From assembly GCA_020809705.1 (NCBI GenBank), contig CP085831.1, positions 806,001 to 870,000 of the forward strand: a DNA stretch of 64,000 nt, in the 5' to 3' direction. Below are positions 22,528 to 35,146 of the stretch, piece after piece. Each line of letters opens with the position of its first letter. Position 1 is the first letter of the stretch. A program made the translations under genes and the position numbers. The notes under the pieces are model-generated. The model made no database searches and was not told the origin of the DNA. It saw only the letters and a list, made by a program, of their open reading frames with translations. The DNA is from Calonectria ilicicola (taxonomy: Eukaryota > Ascomycota > Sordariomycetes > Hypocreales > Nectriaceae).

Positions 22528-24239
22528 TTAGATCTGGAGGACTTGGGCAATTGATATGTAAACAGACGAGTTGATTTTCAAGATAAGCTGGGAGGCTTAA
22601 AATGATTATCATTTTTAGGGAAATGTTCAAGCCATCTATTGGCGTTATTAATATCGCACTTTTTAGACCTAAGCTAGACAGGAATAGTTAGGCATATTGC
22701 TGCGCTCATGTTTCTCTAATGTGGCCGATGCGTTTGAGACTTATTCACCGCAACAAAAGATAATCCACGACACTTCTCCGCCCCAGATGAGACGAGTGAG
22801 TCTTCGTTAATATCGCTTGACTCATAATATATGAAAATTCGGGCACTATGTTAGTCGTTGTTCTCTTCTGTGCAGTCGTTATATCACTAACTACATCTCA
22901 CTACAGGCGGGCACTAACCCTGTTGCCTTCCAACTCTTGGGAGTGTACAGGAACTAGTACATAGTCGCCATCGACAGTTTCGCGATGAATTTTGTATATT
23001 TGTTCCCATCTCATTATAGATGTTGATGTGTTCACGAGAAGAATTCTATCTTTCGTCCGGTAGAACGCAATGACTTTCCTGCGAATCTGCGCCCTCCTTA
23101 ACGTAGACGCACTCTTTGATCCAGCCAAAGTGTTTTATGGTAACCCATTTAAAGACTTTAGCAGTCCTGCAAGCATAAGACAAGTAAGCAAGGCTTCTGG
23201 GAGTATATACTGGCAGATAAGATTCAGTTTACTCACGGGAGACAAGGAGACTAAGCGAGCACAGTGGCGGTTGGAAATCGAACCATAATGACCTTTCGAG
23301 GACGAGACAGCTGAATAAAATACTTTCCAAATAATAATTTCGAATAAACTTGCCGAAAGTCAGTATCGGTATCTTAGGAGACCCAGCTGTGATAGTGCGG
23401 GCAAGGTTGAGGGGGGAATAGCAGGCGAATGCAGATTTCGCGACAGCGCTCTGCCCAATCGCCCGAGCTGGGTGAGCTAGGTGACCTCCACTAATCACAT
23501 GCTCACCTAGCAGGATGAGCCAAGGACCAGTGCATCTAGGATTATCCAATGTCTAACTTTTGATTAGCTTATGGCACGAGAGAGCGCAACGCGTTTCTTT
23601 GTTATGATCACATATTCGCAATCAATCACAGTTGAAAATCAAATTACAATTGTTGGTTGGCCTACATCTCGAGACGCCAGAAAAAGCAACAGAACCAAGG
23701 TCAGCGGGAGGACACTACATTCTATATAACAACAGGAAATTCAACTAGTTGGTTAGATTTCGAGTCACTTTTTCTTTACATAGCATTCAATATATTTTAC
23801 TAGTAACGGGATCAGTGCATCTGGCTCAGGATCGACTTCATAGGGGAGTTCTTGAACTTGCTCTGAGAATGTTTCTTCTCAAAGATACACTGCCGTTTCT
23901 CTGTTCCGTGGTATCTTGCTTCTGGGACTTGGCATGTTGGAGGATCACATGTCTCATGAAAAAAACCGGATATTCTACAACTTCCAATATTAAATCATCG
24001 CCTGAATTTGGAATTTGTCTAAAACAAATAAGGAGTCCAATCAACATTACGCATTGTTGAAATGACAATCATTACCATATAACTACTTTTCAAGACATTT
24101 CCTGCGGGGGCTGTTTCGTGTCTGCAGAACGGCTCCGTATCGATATCAATATACCTCATTATCTTATAATTCGAATAAAACATTCTACCGCTAAGCATTA
24201 ATAGCTAACCACAGCTCCTTGAGTACGTTGAGCTTTACA
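22528..24239. other. Intergenic, convergent gene ends, about 1.7 kb
   Basis: Small ORFs (for example 22901-23128, 23229-23549) have no motif and no consistent splice chain. No gene supported. Confidence 0.5.
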
Positions 24240-27053
24240 CTAGTCCTTATAATACACAACGCATCTTTCGTGATTTTTGCAAATTAAGGGACATGAGTTC
24301 AGCGATTCCCTGCACCATCGCATTATCTCCAAGTATGATAGCGATAGGAGTTCAGTATCTCTGACACGACTCTGGGGGACCAAAACCACGTTAGCTTTGT
24401 TTTTGTTAGTGTATGTGATGGTGGGAAGAAGTGATATCTACTCTTACCTGCAATTCCGTCTCCAAGCAGAGGTGAAGATCTGCAACAGACCAAATATAGC
24501 CTTTGTCAACGGCTTCAGATACCTCTGTGAAGATTTCAACCAAATCTGAAAGCCTCGAATCCTGGATAAGATGATTGATAATGCTGTGCTTGAGCTTCTC
24601 GGCCATAAATAGAATGTCCCGGGCAGTAGCCACGTGCTCTTCACCAGATGCGCTATATATGTGACATCGTCGCTCTTCGTTACCTAAATACAATAGAATC
24701 ACTCCATGTTCCGCAACGACTGGCTCAGATTCAGTATGTGGGCGTTTTAGATTTGGAACATCGGAGTATACTCACATATCATGAAAAACCGAGCTCTAAG
24801 AAATATGATGGTAGTCATGAGAACTGCCGCTGCGCTGTGTTCCAGATTACTTGTTTCATTTTCTGTTTCAGAGTCTATATCGAGGCCAGCATCAGTTTCT
24901 GGAGGCTTGCCGTCTTTCCTTGCGCATGTATCTTTATGTTTTGGCGGTTCTTTTGGCCAGGAATCAGTGTGTAACAATGCCGAGAAATTGAATGAACCTG
25001 AGACTTTTCTAGGTTTCATGAGTTGCATGACAATCATTTTCATAGCTTCTCCTGTAGATATGGCTTCTCCTAGGTTCTCCTGAAGCCCTCCCTGAGCTCC
25101 TGGTAACAATTAGGCTATTTTCTGAATTAAATCGTTCAAAAGAGACGGCGTACCATTATCATTACCACTCTGCCATCGAGGATGAAACCAGACCATGAGC
25201 AGTTGGTCATATGCAGCATGCTCTGTCTCATCCTTAATGCTGTTTCTCCAGGCGAAATAGTCGATTAGATGTGCATCTAATGTAACTTTTACTTTTCGTC
25301 GACGCATAACAATCGCCATATCCTCGGACAAGGTGATAAAAGCAAATGTTTCCAGTAACGTAGTAGGAGTGACCCCGCCTACGACACGTTTGAATGTTTG
25401 GGTTCCTAAGCGGCGCAAATCAGCCGGACTCGGGCATTGTGCTCTGAGCTTCTCTGCAAATGAGCGTATTTCCTCCGAGGAAGTTTCTGCGACGAGTCCA
25501 AAGAAATTTCGATACCGTGAATGAAAAATCTTTTTCAAATCTTTGAGGACGCCAAATTGTGGCATTTTCGGCAGCTGGTAGTATATTGAAACTTCTCTGT
25601 CTATGCGCCATACATCCACAACACGTTCCGCCGCTTTAGCGGTATCACACATCAAAGACCATGTATTGTAGCGATTTTGTGCCTTTTTAAGTAGTCGATC
25701 AATGCTTTTGTCGTGGACTGTAAGATGAACATCAACATCTAATAGAGGCCTAATCTCGGCATTACTAAGGAGGTGGTCTGCATGTTCGTTCTCATAGTGA
25801 AATTTTAGGGCGTTTCGGGACGCTTCAAAATGTTTAAGGCCTTTACATTTTGGGCCAATGCAGACCAATTGGCCATCACAAGCGACTCTCTGCTGGGATA
25901 AAAAGATAATGACACTAGGCAAGTTGGGCTTGTATGTGCCTGCCCGTATAGCTCTTGCGAACTGTCTTTTACGGTACTCTTCGCTGATGTCTGAGCATCG
26001 CTCCCGCAATCCTTGGATAATCTCTTGTGCTTCTAAATCCCTCATCAGATGTTGGATCGCTGTCCATACTCGGGGCCTTAGATAGCCTTCATCAGCCATG
26101 CTGATTTTCCCCACATGGCAATATCGAAAGTGGTCCATAATGGCATCTGGCTCAAACTCCCCGTTATAGTTCATACGACAAGGAGGACACAAAATATGGC
26201 CGCGTTCGGACGGTCGCAATCTCTTGAGGAATGCTATAAAATCGGTCGGTTCGCTTGGTGGGATGCCATAAGTGCGAATATAATCCTTTCGAAGGTCATC
26301 CCAGACCGCATTACGAGTCACTGGAGCGCAACTAAGTGGTTCATCGTTGTGGACAATGCCTTCTTCTGGGATATCCATTAGCTTCCATAAAGCTTTACGT
26401 GAAAACGGCAGAACGAAGTATCGTACCATCATCTTCCAACTGATCTACTAGGTCAAGCCCAACATCGAGACCCTGAATCTCATACATAGCATCTGTTTCA
26501 TCGTCGGTCGGTTTTTCGTCGCTGTTGAGGCGCGGTGAGGAACTTCATGGTCGAGTCAGATCTTATGGTATATTAAGAGACGTCAAAAACAAATCTTACT
26601 TGTTTGATCCGTTATCTCTTGAAAATCCAGGGTTTGTGAACGCAGAGCTACTCGATCCATCGTTTTCCATATAGCTAAGATCAGGGCTCTGTTGCTGGTA
26701 TGGTGTTGCAGGAGCGAGCACAGATTTTCGAACAAACGGTTGGGTTGGATTGTGAATGCTTGCGCTCTGGGGAGTGGATATAGATGGGGACGAAATTAGA
26801 GACTCAGCTGGTGTCAGATATCTTGTCCTTGAGCGCTTTGCTTTTGTAAGGCCGGGGCATCGCAGCCCTCTCTGGTCGCATTTTTCGCATCCAGATGCGC
26901 TGGGGATGCACTAATTTGACACAACTAATGAACATCTAAGTCTGGGAATCCTACCAGAGAACAAACCTTTGCTTTGATTTGACGGCAATTATCGCATTTT
27001 TGTTTGGCGAGTGTCCGGGGCGGTTTCTGGAATAGGGGGTTGAGTTTTTGCAT
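24240..27053 (-). CDS. Zn2Cys6 transcription factor with additional C2H2-like fingers
   Basis: Seven exons keep phase (27053-26967, 26910-26600, 26542-26427, 26365-25154, 25099-24776, 24719-24448, 24371-24240) and give 817 residues. Residues 20-47 form a perfect binuclear cluster, CX2CX6CX6CX2CX6C (C20, C23, C30, C37, C40, C47), split by intron 1. A Ser/Thr/Gln-rich linker follows, then two C2H2-like elements: LCPPCRMNYN...HFRYCH and VCIGPKCKGL...HYENEH. The rest is helical with no recognised domain. Stops at 26547, 25110 and 24747 all lie in introns with good signals (for example branch CCTAAT with TTACCAG). It should bind DNA in the nucleus; targets are unknown. The paired finger types resemble fungal proteins with no known function. 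Confidence 0.82.
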
Positions 27054-27216
27054 GATGAATGGGGTCTTGAATATATGAGTCATGATGTGAAAATACGGGA
27101 TGGGTGGGCGGGAGATACATAAATACTTACCTAAAGGAAGGAACAGAGCCTCATTCTTCGTGCCATTAGCGTATGTAGGCAGAGCACTTGATCAGCACTT
27201 GTACAACCAATAGTCT

Positions 27217-27267
27217 TGCTCCGCACTTGCCAGCCAATAGTCTTGCTCCGCACTTGCGAGCAGTCAT
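27217..27267. repeat. Tandem direct repeat, two copies, 27-bp period
   Basis: A 24-bp unit beginning CCAATAGTCTTGC occurs perfectly at 27217-27240 and 27244-27267, about 170-210 bp upstream of the Zn2Cys6 gene ATG on the minus strand. Each unit holds CCAAT, so two CCAAT boxes are created. It is a recent duplication. Confidence 0.8.
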
Positions 27268-28361
27268 CTGATTTCTCGCTGTTGGCCTTGGTTTGATCAC
27301 AAAAAGTGGGGTATTGAAGTGCGGCAAGGTTTGATTTGCGAACTATGTAAATCAGGGACCCAGCCACTCACAATCCCAGGCACTCGATGTCAACGGAGAA
27401 GTGACGTTAGCCACAGGTGAGCATGTACATATGTACAGAAGACAGTGCCATGAATTTCTTTACGTGGATAATGCGGCGGGATTCTGACCACTCATATCAA
27501 AGCGCATTTAAATGTGGCAACAAGAAGTGATCGAGAAGGGAAGTGAGCGCGGCATCTATTGGGTTGTTGTAAGGAGTACAACGCCTCCTTGCAGCTTAAC
27601 CATCTCAGATGCAACAAGCGCTTGTTGCAATTTTGACGGACAATATTATGGAAATTCTTCAAGGACGAGATCGTGCATTTATAAGGTATGATGAGGTCTC
27701 TCAAGGTATATATGACCTCGTGCACGCTCTACCATGGTGCCCTAAAGAAACCGCCCGCTCAAGTTCAGGTATCACTCCTTCTTTCTGTCTTGGAGAATTC
27801 CTCATATCAACATCAGCAACCTTCACGCTCAGACTTCCAAGCTTTTGTCCAAATTCACTGCACAATCTTAGTCCGCTGGGATTGAAATCAAACAAAGGTT
27901 TGTTAACATGCTACCATTTAATCACACTGTTGTCTGGCGTTTTTTAACAGACAGAACAGAAAAGCACAGACAGGCACCAACTCTTGAAGCGGATGCTTAA
28001 GATGCCAGAACTAGGCAAGCAACAGCGGTGTGGTTGGTTTAGTATCGTCTTGGAAGCAATTCAAACTACCGCTACCGTTGTTCGGGCAGTTGTTGACATC
28101 ACCGTCTGCTTTGGAGTAGTGGAGGGTTGACGTCTTCATTATCGCAGTCATTGGATCACGGCAAGCATTTCTGGTAGAAGAAGACTTTGCTAGTTAGGCT
28201 AAATTACTTACTGATAATTATACCGAGTTGTTAGGTAGTATATATTGCTATGTTAAGTCTCTTGCTAAGTGACATTATTCTAGACCCTCTGTTGTACGAC
28301 CCTCCTTTATAATATCCTTCCTTTCAAAGTGGATCTTAGTGGTGTGTACTACAGGGTAAAT

Positions 28362-28400
28362 CGCGACGCGACGCGACGCGTCTTTAGGCCTGGACGCGTC
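28362..28400. promoter_or_regulatory. GACGC repeats and two MCB-type boxes (GACGCGTC)
   Basis: About four tandem CGCGA units (28362-28380) run into GACGCGTC at 28375-28382; a second GACGCGTC lies at 28393-28400, ten bases on. ACGCGT is the MluI cell-cycle box bound by MBF (Swi6/Mbp1) at G1/S genes in fungi. The pair is about 300 bp upstream of the 28699 start. Confidence 0.55.
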
Positions 28401-28698
28401 AAGCTAAGCAACATCGCATCACATAGCTCAAAGTCTATTTGCCCGTGGCGGTGCATGAAGCATAGAGAGAAGCCACCAATGACACCTTTCACCCATTACC
28501 GCCACATAGTGCCACGCCCAACGCCCACCATGTTCAATTGATTGATTGGGACAAGGCCAAATTGGCTGCCCGTATTTGCTTTTCCATGATGCTGGTCACA
28601 CCCCCCTTTCCTTGTTTCTCCTTACGGCGCATTGCGTAGACATTTTCAATTTGCCTTGCGAGACTCGAATTTGATCTCGAAAAGTGGTCACCGCAGCC

Positions 28699-29355
28699 AT
28701 GGCCAATCTACCTCCCCCATCATCTCAATCTCACTTTGAGAAATTCGACAACTTCGTGCCTGACAACAAGGCTTCCTTTGACGATGAATTCTCCCGCCTC
28801 GCATCCTCTCAGGACTGGGTCAGTGGAAGTCAGGAGTATCAGAGGCAGCGCACCATAGCTATGCGCTCTGAGCTGAAGCTCCACTATTTTTCACAGTCAC
28901 AGCCCATCAAGGAAGAAGACGAGCCGGCTGAAGCGGAAGACCGCGAGCTCACTGAAGAAGAAAAGCTCCAAGGTTACCAGGCCCTTTGCCGTGAGGTTCG
29001 TATTCCTGCCAAGGATTCAATCAAGGAATGCAACGCCGATCTCAAGGCCACACTCGTCAATATTGTCGACTTGATTGATGCACAGAGAACAGGGAAACAG
29101 GTTAAGGTGTGGGATGACTTTGAGGCCTTTCGCAATTACACATTGCAGGATGGACATATGATTCACACAGAAGAAGCTGCTAAGGATGGGGGCATTCTGA
29201 GGTCTTTGCTACAGCGTTTGATACTCCCAGGCGAGAGGCGAAATCGCCATAGGCGGGGTGGGGGTAAGCCAAGAGGAGTGTCAGGCCGCGTAGCAAAGAA
29301 ACCTAAACGTGCACGCGGCCCGAGACCTGTCAAGTCTGAGGTATCTGGAGGTTAG
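28699..29355 (+). CDS. Conserved fungal protein of unknown function, basic tail
   Basis: ATG 28699 (context GCCATGG) opens a 218-residue single-exon protein; the frame extends upstream only through a GTG. It begins MANLPPPSSQSHFEKFDNF and has a compact region with FSRLASSQDWVSGSQEYQ and an acidic ELTEEEK segment. The part ending VWDDFEAFRNYTLQ is a likely helical domain of about 60 residues. The C-terminal 40 residues are strongly Arg/Lys/Gly-rich (RRGGGKPRGVSGR, KKPKRARGPR), a probable nuclear or nucleic-acid contact. It reads like a conserved single-copy hypothetical of Pezizomycotina. The upstream MCB-type boxes suggest cell-cycle control. Confidence 0.75.
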   Translation: MANLPPPSSQSHFEKFDNFVPDNKASFDDEFSRLASSQDWVSGSQEYQRQRTIAMRSELKLHYFSQSQPIKEEDEPAEAEDRELTEEEKLQGYQALCREVRIPAKDSIKECNADLKATLVNIVDLIDAQRTGKQVKVWDDFEAFRNYTLQDGHMIHTEEAAKDGGILRSLLQRLILPGERRNRHRRGGGKPRGVSGRVAKKPKRARGPRPVKSEVSGG

Positions 29356-29864
29356 AGGGCGACACAAAGGAGAAGATATGTTTTCAAGCGAGCGATTTTG
29401 AGTCAATTCATACTAACAGAACTTCCTGTAAAACTAGTCAATGAGATTTTCAAGATCCCTAACCATATTTATCGTGAATTGTAAAGACCCGGATCATGAA
29501 GTATTGCGGCAATCGCTGACCCGACTAACGAACTGCTCTTTAGCACTATCACTACTTCTGTGCGAGCGAGCATGACCTAATTGTTGGGCAAATGGGCTTT
29601 GGTCTCTCAGGTTGGACATGTCCATATATAATTGGTGGAGAGTGGTGGGGGTGAGGGGCTAGGCTGACAGAGTCGGGCTCAGCCCAGTTGCACAGTCGGA
29701 GATGCTTCAACCCTCGTCACAATCCCTTGTGAATGCCTTGAGGCAGCTGCTCTTGGACTGCTTGGAACAAGTCGCTATGGGCGATCAACCTGTAATGACC
29801 TAGTCCTAGGCACTATGCCAAGCTGCCTCGACTGAACATCCAACCTCTGGCCATATTTCTCATC
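29356..29864. other. Intergenic
   Basis: Promoter of the NLR gene. No gene seen. Confidence 0.5.
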
Positions 29865-32800
29865 ATGAGTGCCCCAAATCTGGTTTGTGGCTCCGGTCGT
29901 AAAAGAGATCGCAGAGATACCATAACCAATGATGCACAAAGTCCGAGACGGCAGAGGACCCATATTTGCGATGAAGCCGACGATCCAGTGTCTATGAGCG
30001 ATCGAAGCCCCAAACGCCTGCCACATGGCGCATACACCATCGGTTGGCTGTCTGCGCTTCCCATTGAGCTGGCTGCAGCGCGCCTTATGCTTGAGGAAAT
30101 CCATGAAGACTCATCCAGTGATTACAACGATACTAACACTTATACTTTGGGGCGGATTGGAAAGCATAATGTTGTTATCGCATGCCTTCCATCTGGACAA
30201 TATGGTACCAACAATGCTGCCATTGTGGCAACAAACATGAAACGAACCTTTCCATCTATCGAAGTGAGGTTCATGGTCGGAATTGGCGGCGGAGTCCCGG
30301 GCAAGGTCGACATTCGACTGGGCGACGTTGTTGTCAGTACCGAAGTGCTGCAGTACGACTTTGGAAAGATAATGCAGGATGGCCAATTGCATGTGACGAG
30401 TAACCCGGTTCGACCACCTCACTCGATAATGACGGCTGTGTCGAAACTGCAATCGGAACCAGTTAATATATCAAACATTCTATCTGAGATGCTAGAGCAT
30501 CGGCCGAACAAAAGCGAGTTTGCATTTCCTCACTCCTTAAAAGATCAGTTATTTCAAAACGACTATGAACACCCATCCAATCAAAAAGATTGCGAATTAT
30601 GTGATCAGTCGAAGTTTCAGCCTCGGCCATCTCGACCTGACAAGGAGTGTAAAGTCCACTATGGGCTCATTGCTTCCGGTAATCAAGTCATGAAGCACGG
30701 GAAGACAAGAGATTACTGGGCACGGAAAGACGTTCTGTGCTTTGAAATGGAAGCAGCTGGGTTAATGAATGACTTCCCATGTCTTGTCATTCGAGGAATT
30801 TGTGACTATGCAGATTCACATAAAAATAAGCAATGGCAACCATATGCTGCGATAGTAGCAGCTGTATATGCCAAGCGGCTGCTATCTGTCATCCAGCCAA
30901 ACCCTAAGAATCAATGGGAAGATATTCTTCTTAACCCCCTTGGTACGCGAGATTGTCACATGTTTGTTATCCGTTGCTAACCCTCCGTAGATCAGACATC
31001 ATGTCCTACCTCTCTCACTAAAGAACAAAGGCACTCCTTGTTGGTGTCACTGCGATTCGATCAGATTGATACTCGATATAAGACCATAAAGACTGCTCAT
31101 ACTAAGACATGTGAGTGGTTATTGAGTGTCCCCGAGTACATCGATTGGTTGGATCCTATGAAACTCGAAGGGCATCATGGGTTCTTATGGATCAAAGGAA
31201 AACCAGGCACAGGAAAATCCACTTCTATGAAGTTTCTGCGGCAAAGTGCAATTGAAAACATGAAGGACACCGTCGTTATCAACTTTTTCTTCAATGCGAG
31301 AGGTGAAATACTGGAAAGGTCGGTATTAGGTATGTATCGATCGCTCCTACTCCAACTTCTCACACAGATTCCGGCTCTCCAGACTGTGTTTGAGTCCATT
31401 AAAATGACTTCATGGTATATTGGCGATGATATAGACAGCCAAACTTGGCCTGTTGAAATATTGGAAGATTTACTCAATCAAGCCATACAGCGTCTTGAAG
31501 ATTCATCTGTGGTGTGCCTTGTTGACGCATTGGACGAGTGCGATCAAAACGAGATACGCCGCATGATCTCGTACTTCGAGAATCTGGGCGAAATAGCTAC
31601 TGCGAATGATCTTCAATTCCGCCTGTGTTTTTCCAGTAGACACTATCCTCACATTACTGTCAAATATGGACTTCATTTAATCCTTGAAGACCAGATGGGC
31701 CACAAGCTAGATATAACAAACTATATATCTAGCGAACTGAAAATCGGCCACGGATTTATGGCTGAACAGATTCGGGCTGATGTCCAAGCAAAGGCATCTG
31801 GGGTGTTCATGTGGGTGGCATTGGTTGTAGAAATGCTCAATGTTGAGCACGATGCCGGCTCACCAATCAGCTCTCTTCAACGCCAACTGCGAGAAATCCC
31901 TGACAACTTGCACGACCTATTTTCGGAAATTCTCAAAAAGGATACTCGCCATAAAAAAGAACTGCTCCGCTGTCTGCAGTGGATTCTTTTTGCAAGAGCG
32001 CCAATGAAGCCTGACGAGCTTTACTTTGCCATCTTATGTGATGGTGAAGGTTTATCCGGCCCTTGGGTCAAAGAAACAGTCCCTGAAGACAATATTAGAA
32101 AATACTTACTCAGCAGATCTAAAGGGCTGGCTGAAGTAACAAAATCCGAAGTACCTACCGTTCAGTTCATCCATGAATCGATTCGGGATTTTCTGTTAAA
32201 AGACGAAGGAATACACAGTGTAGTAGCGGGTGTGGGGGATTTTGAAGGACAAAGCCATGACGAAATGAAGCGATGTTGCCTTGTATACATTGGTGAATGC
32301 ATTTCGTCTGGTTGGAATCCTAAAGAGTCTTTGCCAGCTAACATGTTCGGATTTCGTGAATCTCTCAATAATTCATTCCCATTCCTGCGGTATGCTGTCA
32401 ATAATCTTTTATATCATGCTGATAAGGCAATGCAGCACGGAATATCTCAAAAAGGATTCATAGAAAATTGGGATTTTGGGCTATGGACGCATCTTCATAA
32501 AATCTGGAGGAACCCCAACTTTCGTCCATACACCCCAAACACGAGGCTTTTATATGTGTTGGCCGAAGTGGATGCCCCTCATATTATCCAAATGCTTTCT
32601 CGGGGTCTTGAGTGCATCCAGCCGGGGGATGAGCAATTCAAGTGTCCATTGGTGGCCGCAATGGTGAGTCGGAGCCACGGCGCGGTTGGAGTGTTTCGAT
32701 CTGCTTTGGCGCGGAGCCAATCGCCTTCCGATCCTGTTGAGATGCAATTTAAAAGGGAATATGAGAGTGATAAAAACCAGTATGGAAATAGAAAGCAACA

Positions 32801-33866
32801 CAATATCGGCATACAAGATGAGCTTATGAAACGATTTGGAACCTCATACCAGCGCTCCATTATTTCCTACGTTATAGAGTATGGTGATGAGATAATATTT
32901 ACTTCCTTGATGAAGATGAAGTACTTTACTCCTCATTTGAAGGATAAGGATACTGGGCTAGCTCCCATATCTTGGGCTGCAATCTTCGGTAATGCGACCT
33001 TGGTCAAAATGCTTCTGATGGATGAACAGGTTGATCCCAACTCGACAGATATCAGCGGTTGCACCCCCCTCTGGTGGGCTGCGACTTTACTTCATTTAAA
33101 AGTATTGGCTTTATTGGTTGAGACCGAGACCGTCAATGTCAATGTAAAAGATGGCCGCGGTCAACCCATAATCTCATGGGTGATAGGTACTGAATCCTTA
33201 GGAAGCTGCGTCCCTGTTCTACTGAAGAGCGAGAAACTCGATTTAGAGTTAAGAGATGATCTAGACCGGACTCCATTGTCTTGGGTCGCATCTAATATCC
33301 ATGGTAAATGGATAGCAAAGCTATTGTTAGACACGGGAAAGATCAATCCGGATTCAAAGGACAAATCAGGTCGAACTCCATTGTCTTGGGCGGCTTCCAA
33401 TGATGTGGATGATACTGTGAAATTGCTTCTAGCGACCAGAGAGGTTAATCCGAATTCGATGGACACCTCGGGTCGGACTCCATTATCTTGGTCCGTAACC
33501 AGGTGGCATGGGCAATACACTATCCGGGACCTTCTCAAAGATAAAAAAGTTGATCCAGATTTAAAGGACAATACTGGTCGGACTCCATTGTCTTGGGCAG
33601 CGTCTGATGGTTGGCCTGAGGGTATCAGGTATTTTTTAAACTCTGTAGAGGTCGATCCGAATTCGAGGGATAACTCAGGTTGGACTCCACTACATTGGTC
33701 TGTCTCAAAAAATAAGCTTCATAATACGAGGCTTCTCCTAGAGTGTGGGAGGGTCGATCCTGGATTGCCTGACCATTGTGGTCGGACTCCGTTGGATGTT
33801 GCCTCCAACGACGAAATCAAGCAGCTTCTCGATTCTCGTTCAAATAATTCGATTAATTTGAATTAG
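29865..33866 (+). CDS. PNP-NACHT-ankyrin NOD-like receptor (fungal NLR)
   Basis: Exons 29865-30942 and 30991-33866 are joined by a 48-nt intron (GTACGC, branch GCTAAC, CGTAG) and give 1317 residues. Residues about 50-350 are a nucleoside-phosphorylase domain (YTIGWLSALPIELAAA, VGIGGGVPGK, LGDVVVS, and FEMEAAGLMNDFPCLVIRGI, the purine/sugar site). A NACHT ATPase follows: Walker A GKPGTGKST near 429-437 and Walker B VCLVDALDECDQ. The C-terminal third has seven or more ankyrin-type repeats of about 34 residues with the signature (G)RTPLSWAAS. Fungal NLRs of this build act in non-self recognition and regulated cell death. The two ORFs each look like separate genes until the intron is removed; the second has no credible ATG at its domain start, so the fusion is real. 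Confidence 0.93.
33070..33830 (+). repeat. Ankyrin-coding repeats inside the NLR gene
   Basis: Imperfect units of about 100-105 bp recur, each with GGTCGGACTCCATTGTCTTG or close variants (around 33270, 33370, 33475, 33577). The strong nucleotide match between units suggests recent duplication or conversion. Confidence 0.7.
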
Positions 33867-35146
33867 AATCGAAAGATAGAGAGAAACTGTACTTTCAGAT
33901 CAAAGATGCTTATGTGCTCAGCCAAGTCTACTTTTGTTGACAAACGACCCAACACAGGTTCCGACATGTCCTAAATATAAGTGGTCAAATACAGCATACT
34001 GCAGATGAATTGGCCAGTAATTATTAGCAATTTTTACATCATAACTTTTGAACTTTCAGATGCCACTTGTGAGGAGTGACCGACTACAAACGTGACTTCG
34101 GTTGTGCCAAGGTATTAATGCGGCAAAGAAAACGACCTAAAATAATAACTGTGCCCTTATTGGAGATATTTGGGATTAGTGAAATGACACCTATATCTTT
34201 TCCTGTAGAATAATAATCCTAGGGAATATGTTGTAGCCCTATAATTATCTCGTGTCTCCTACCGGGTCGTATGTCAAGCGTGGCTTGCCACAACTAACCC
34301 GCTGGCCATAATGCTTCACCTTTACGCCTGATCCATGGGATACTCCAAGCGGAGGGTCAGACTGGGAATATTTGATACGATTAATGGTTAAGTAGTTTTA
34401 AGTGATAGCTCCTGTGTTAGAACTGTTGTGTCATCGCGCCCGTAAAGAGTTATCGTGGCTGGGCGTGGTTTCGAGGCTTATCACATTTGGGGCATTTGGA
34501 ACACCCAGAGACACGACCAAAAACACATCATTTTTACAAAGTGCCCTCAGATCGCACTCTGTGTAATATTTTTTTTTGTTTTATTGCCGATGCTGTATTA
34601 TTATCCACAGTTAAATTACAAACTTTCCTCGCGCAACCCTCCTCTAGAATTTATCAGCAAGACTAAATATTTCTGGGTTTGTTTTGAGGTTGGTTTGGAT
34701 TCTGCTTTGCTCACGGGGAAAGCCATTCTCATAATCGGGCCTCACTAAGGTTAACAGGAAAGATCTATTAAAATCGTTGAAAACATTCACCTTAAGGTTT
34801 TATTTTCAGAAATATTGTAGGTGTAAAGAGTATACGCTGCCGAGCTGCGATTTTGGCTTTAATTAGAGTGCCCATTGGGCGACCAAGTTAGAGCTGTATC
34901 TCAAAGGGGGGAGAGCCACTTATATACAGACTATAGCTGGGGATACAGGCATCCTCAATCAATAGAGTTTAAAATAATCACTCCAGAGCACGAAAAGAAG
35001 AAGCTATCGATCATATTTAAAAAGCCCAATGTAATATTCTTTTTACAAATTATGCCTGATGAACCTCTGTGCTTTTTCCCCCCATACCGGACTATCTCGA
35101 AATTTGTATTTTTTGGGTGGCGGGAATGACGCTATAGGCAGTCTGC
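33867..35146. other. AT-rich intergenic, convergent gene ends, about 1.3 kb
   Basis: No supported gene. ORFs 34455-34748 and 34875-35129 are AT-rich, without motifs. Possibly decayed sequence. Confidence 0.45.

Larger units (their letters stand above)
27054..28698. other. Divergent intergenic region, about 1.6 kb
   Basis: Promoters of the Zn2Cys6 gene (minus) and the 28699 gene (plus). It contains the 27-bp tandem duplication and the MCB-type boxes listed separately. ORFs 27492-27725 and 27609-27947 show no motif. Confidence 0.5.

Noticed and set aside
24747..26432. Two adjacent minus-strand genes separated by an in-frame TAA at 25112-25110
   Set aside because: The TAA lies in a 54-nt intron with GTACGC donor, CCTAAT branch and TTACCAG acceptor; both parts belong to the Zn2Cys6 gene.
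28362..28380. CGCGA tandem units as a CRISPR or minisatellite array
   Set aside because: Only about four 5-bp units, no spacers; better read as part of the MCB-type site cluster.
28684..28698. Start of the basic-protein gene at 28684
   Set aside because: That codon is GTG; the ATG at 28699 has a good fungal start context.
31038..33866. Separate NACHT-ankyrin gene starting at 31038
   Set aside because: That position is TTG, not ATG, and a 48-nt consensus intron joins it in phase to the upstream PNP exon.
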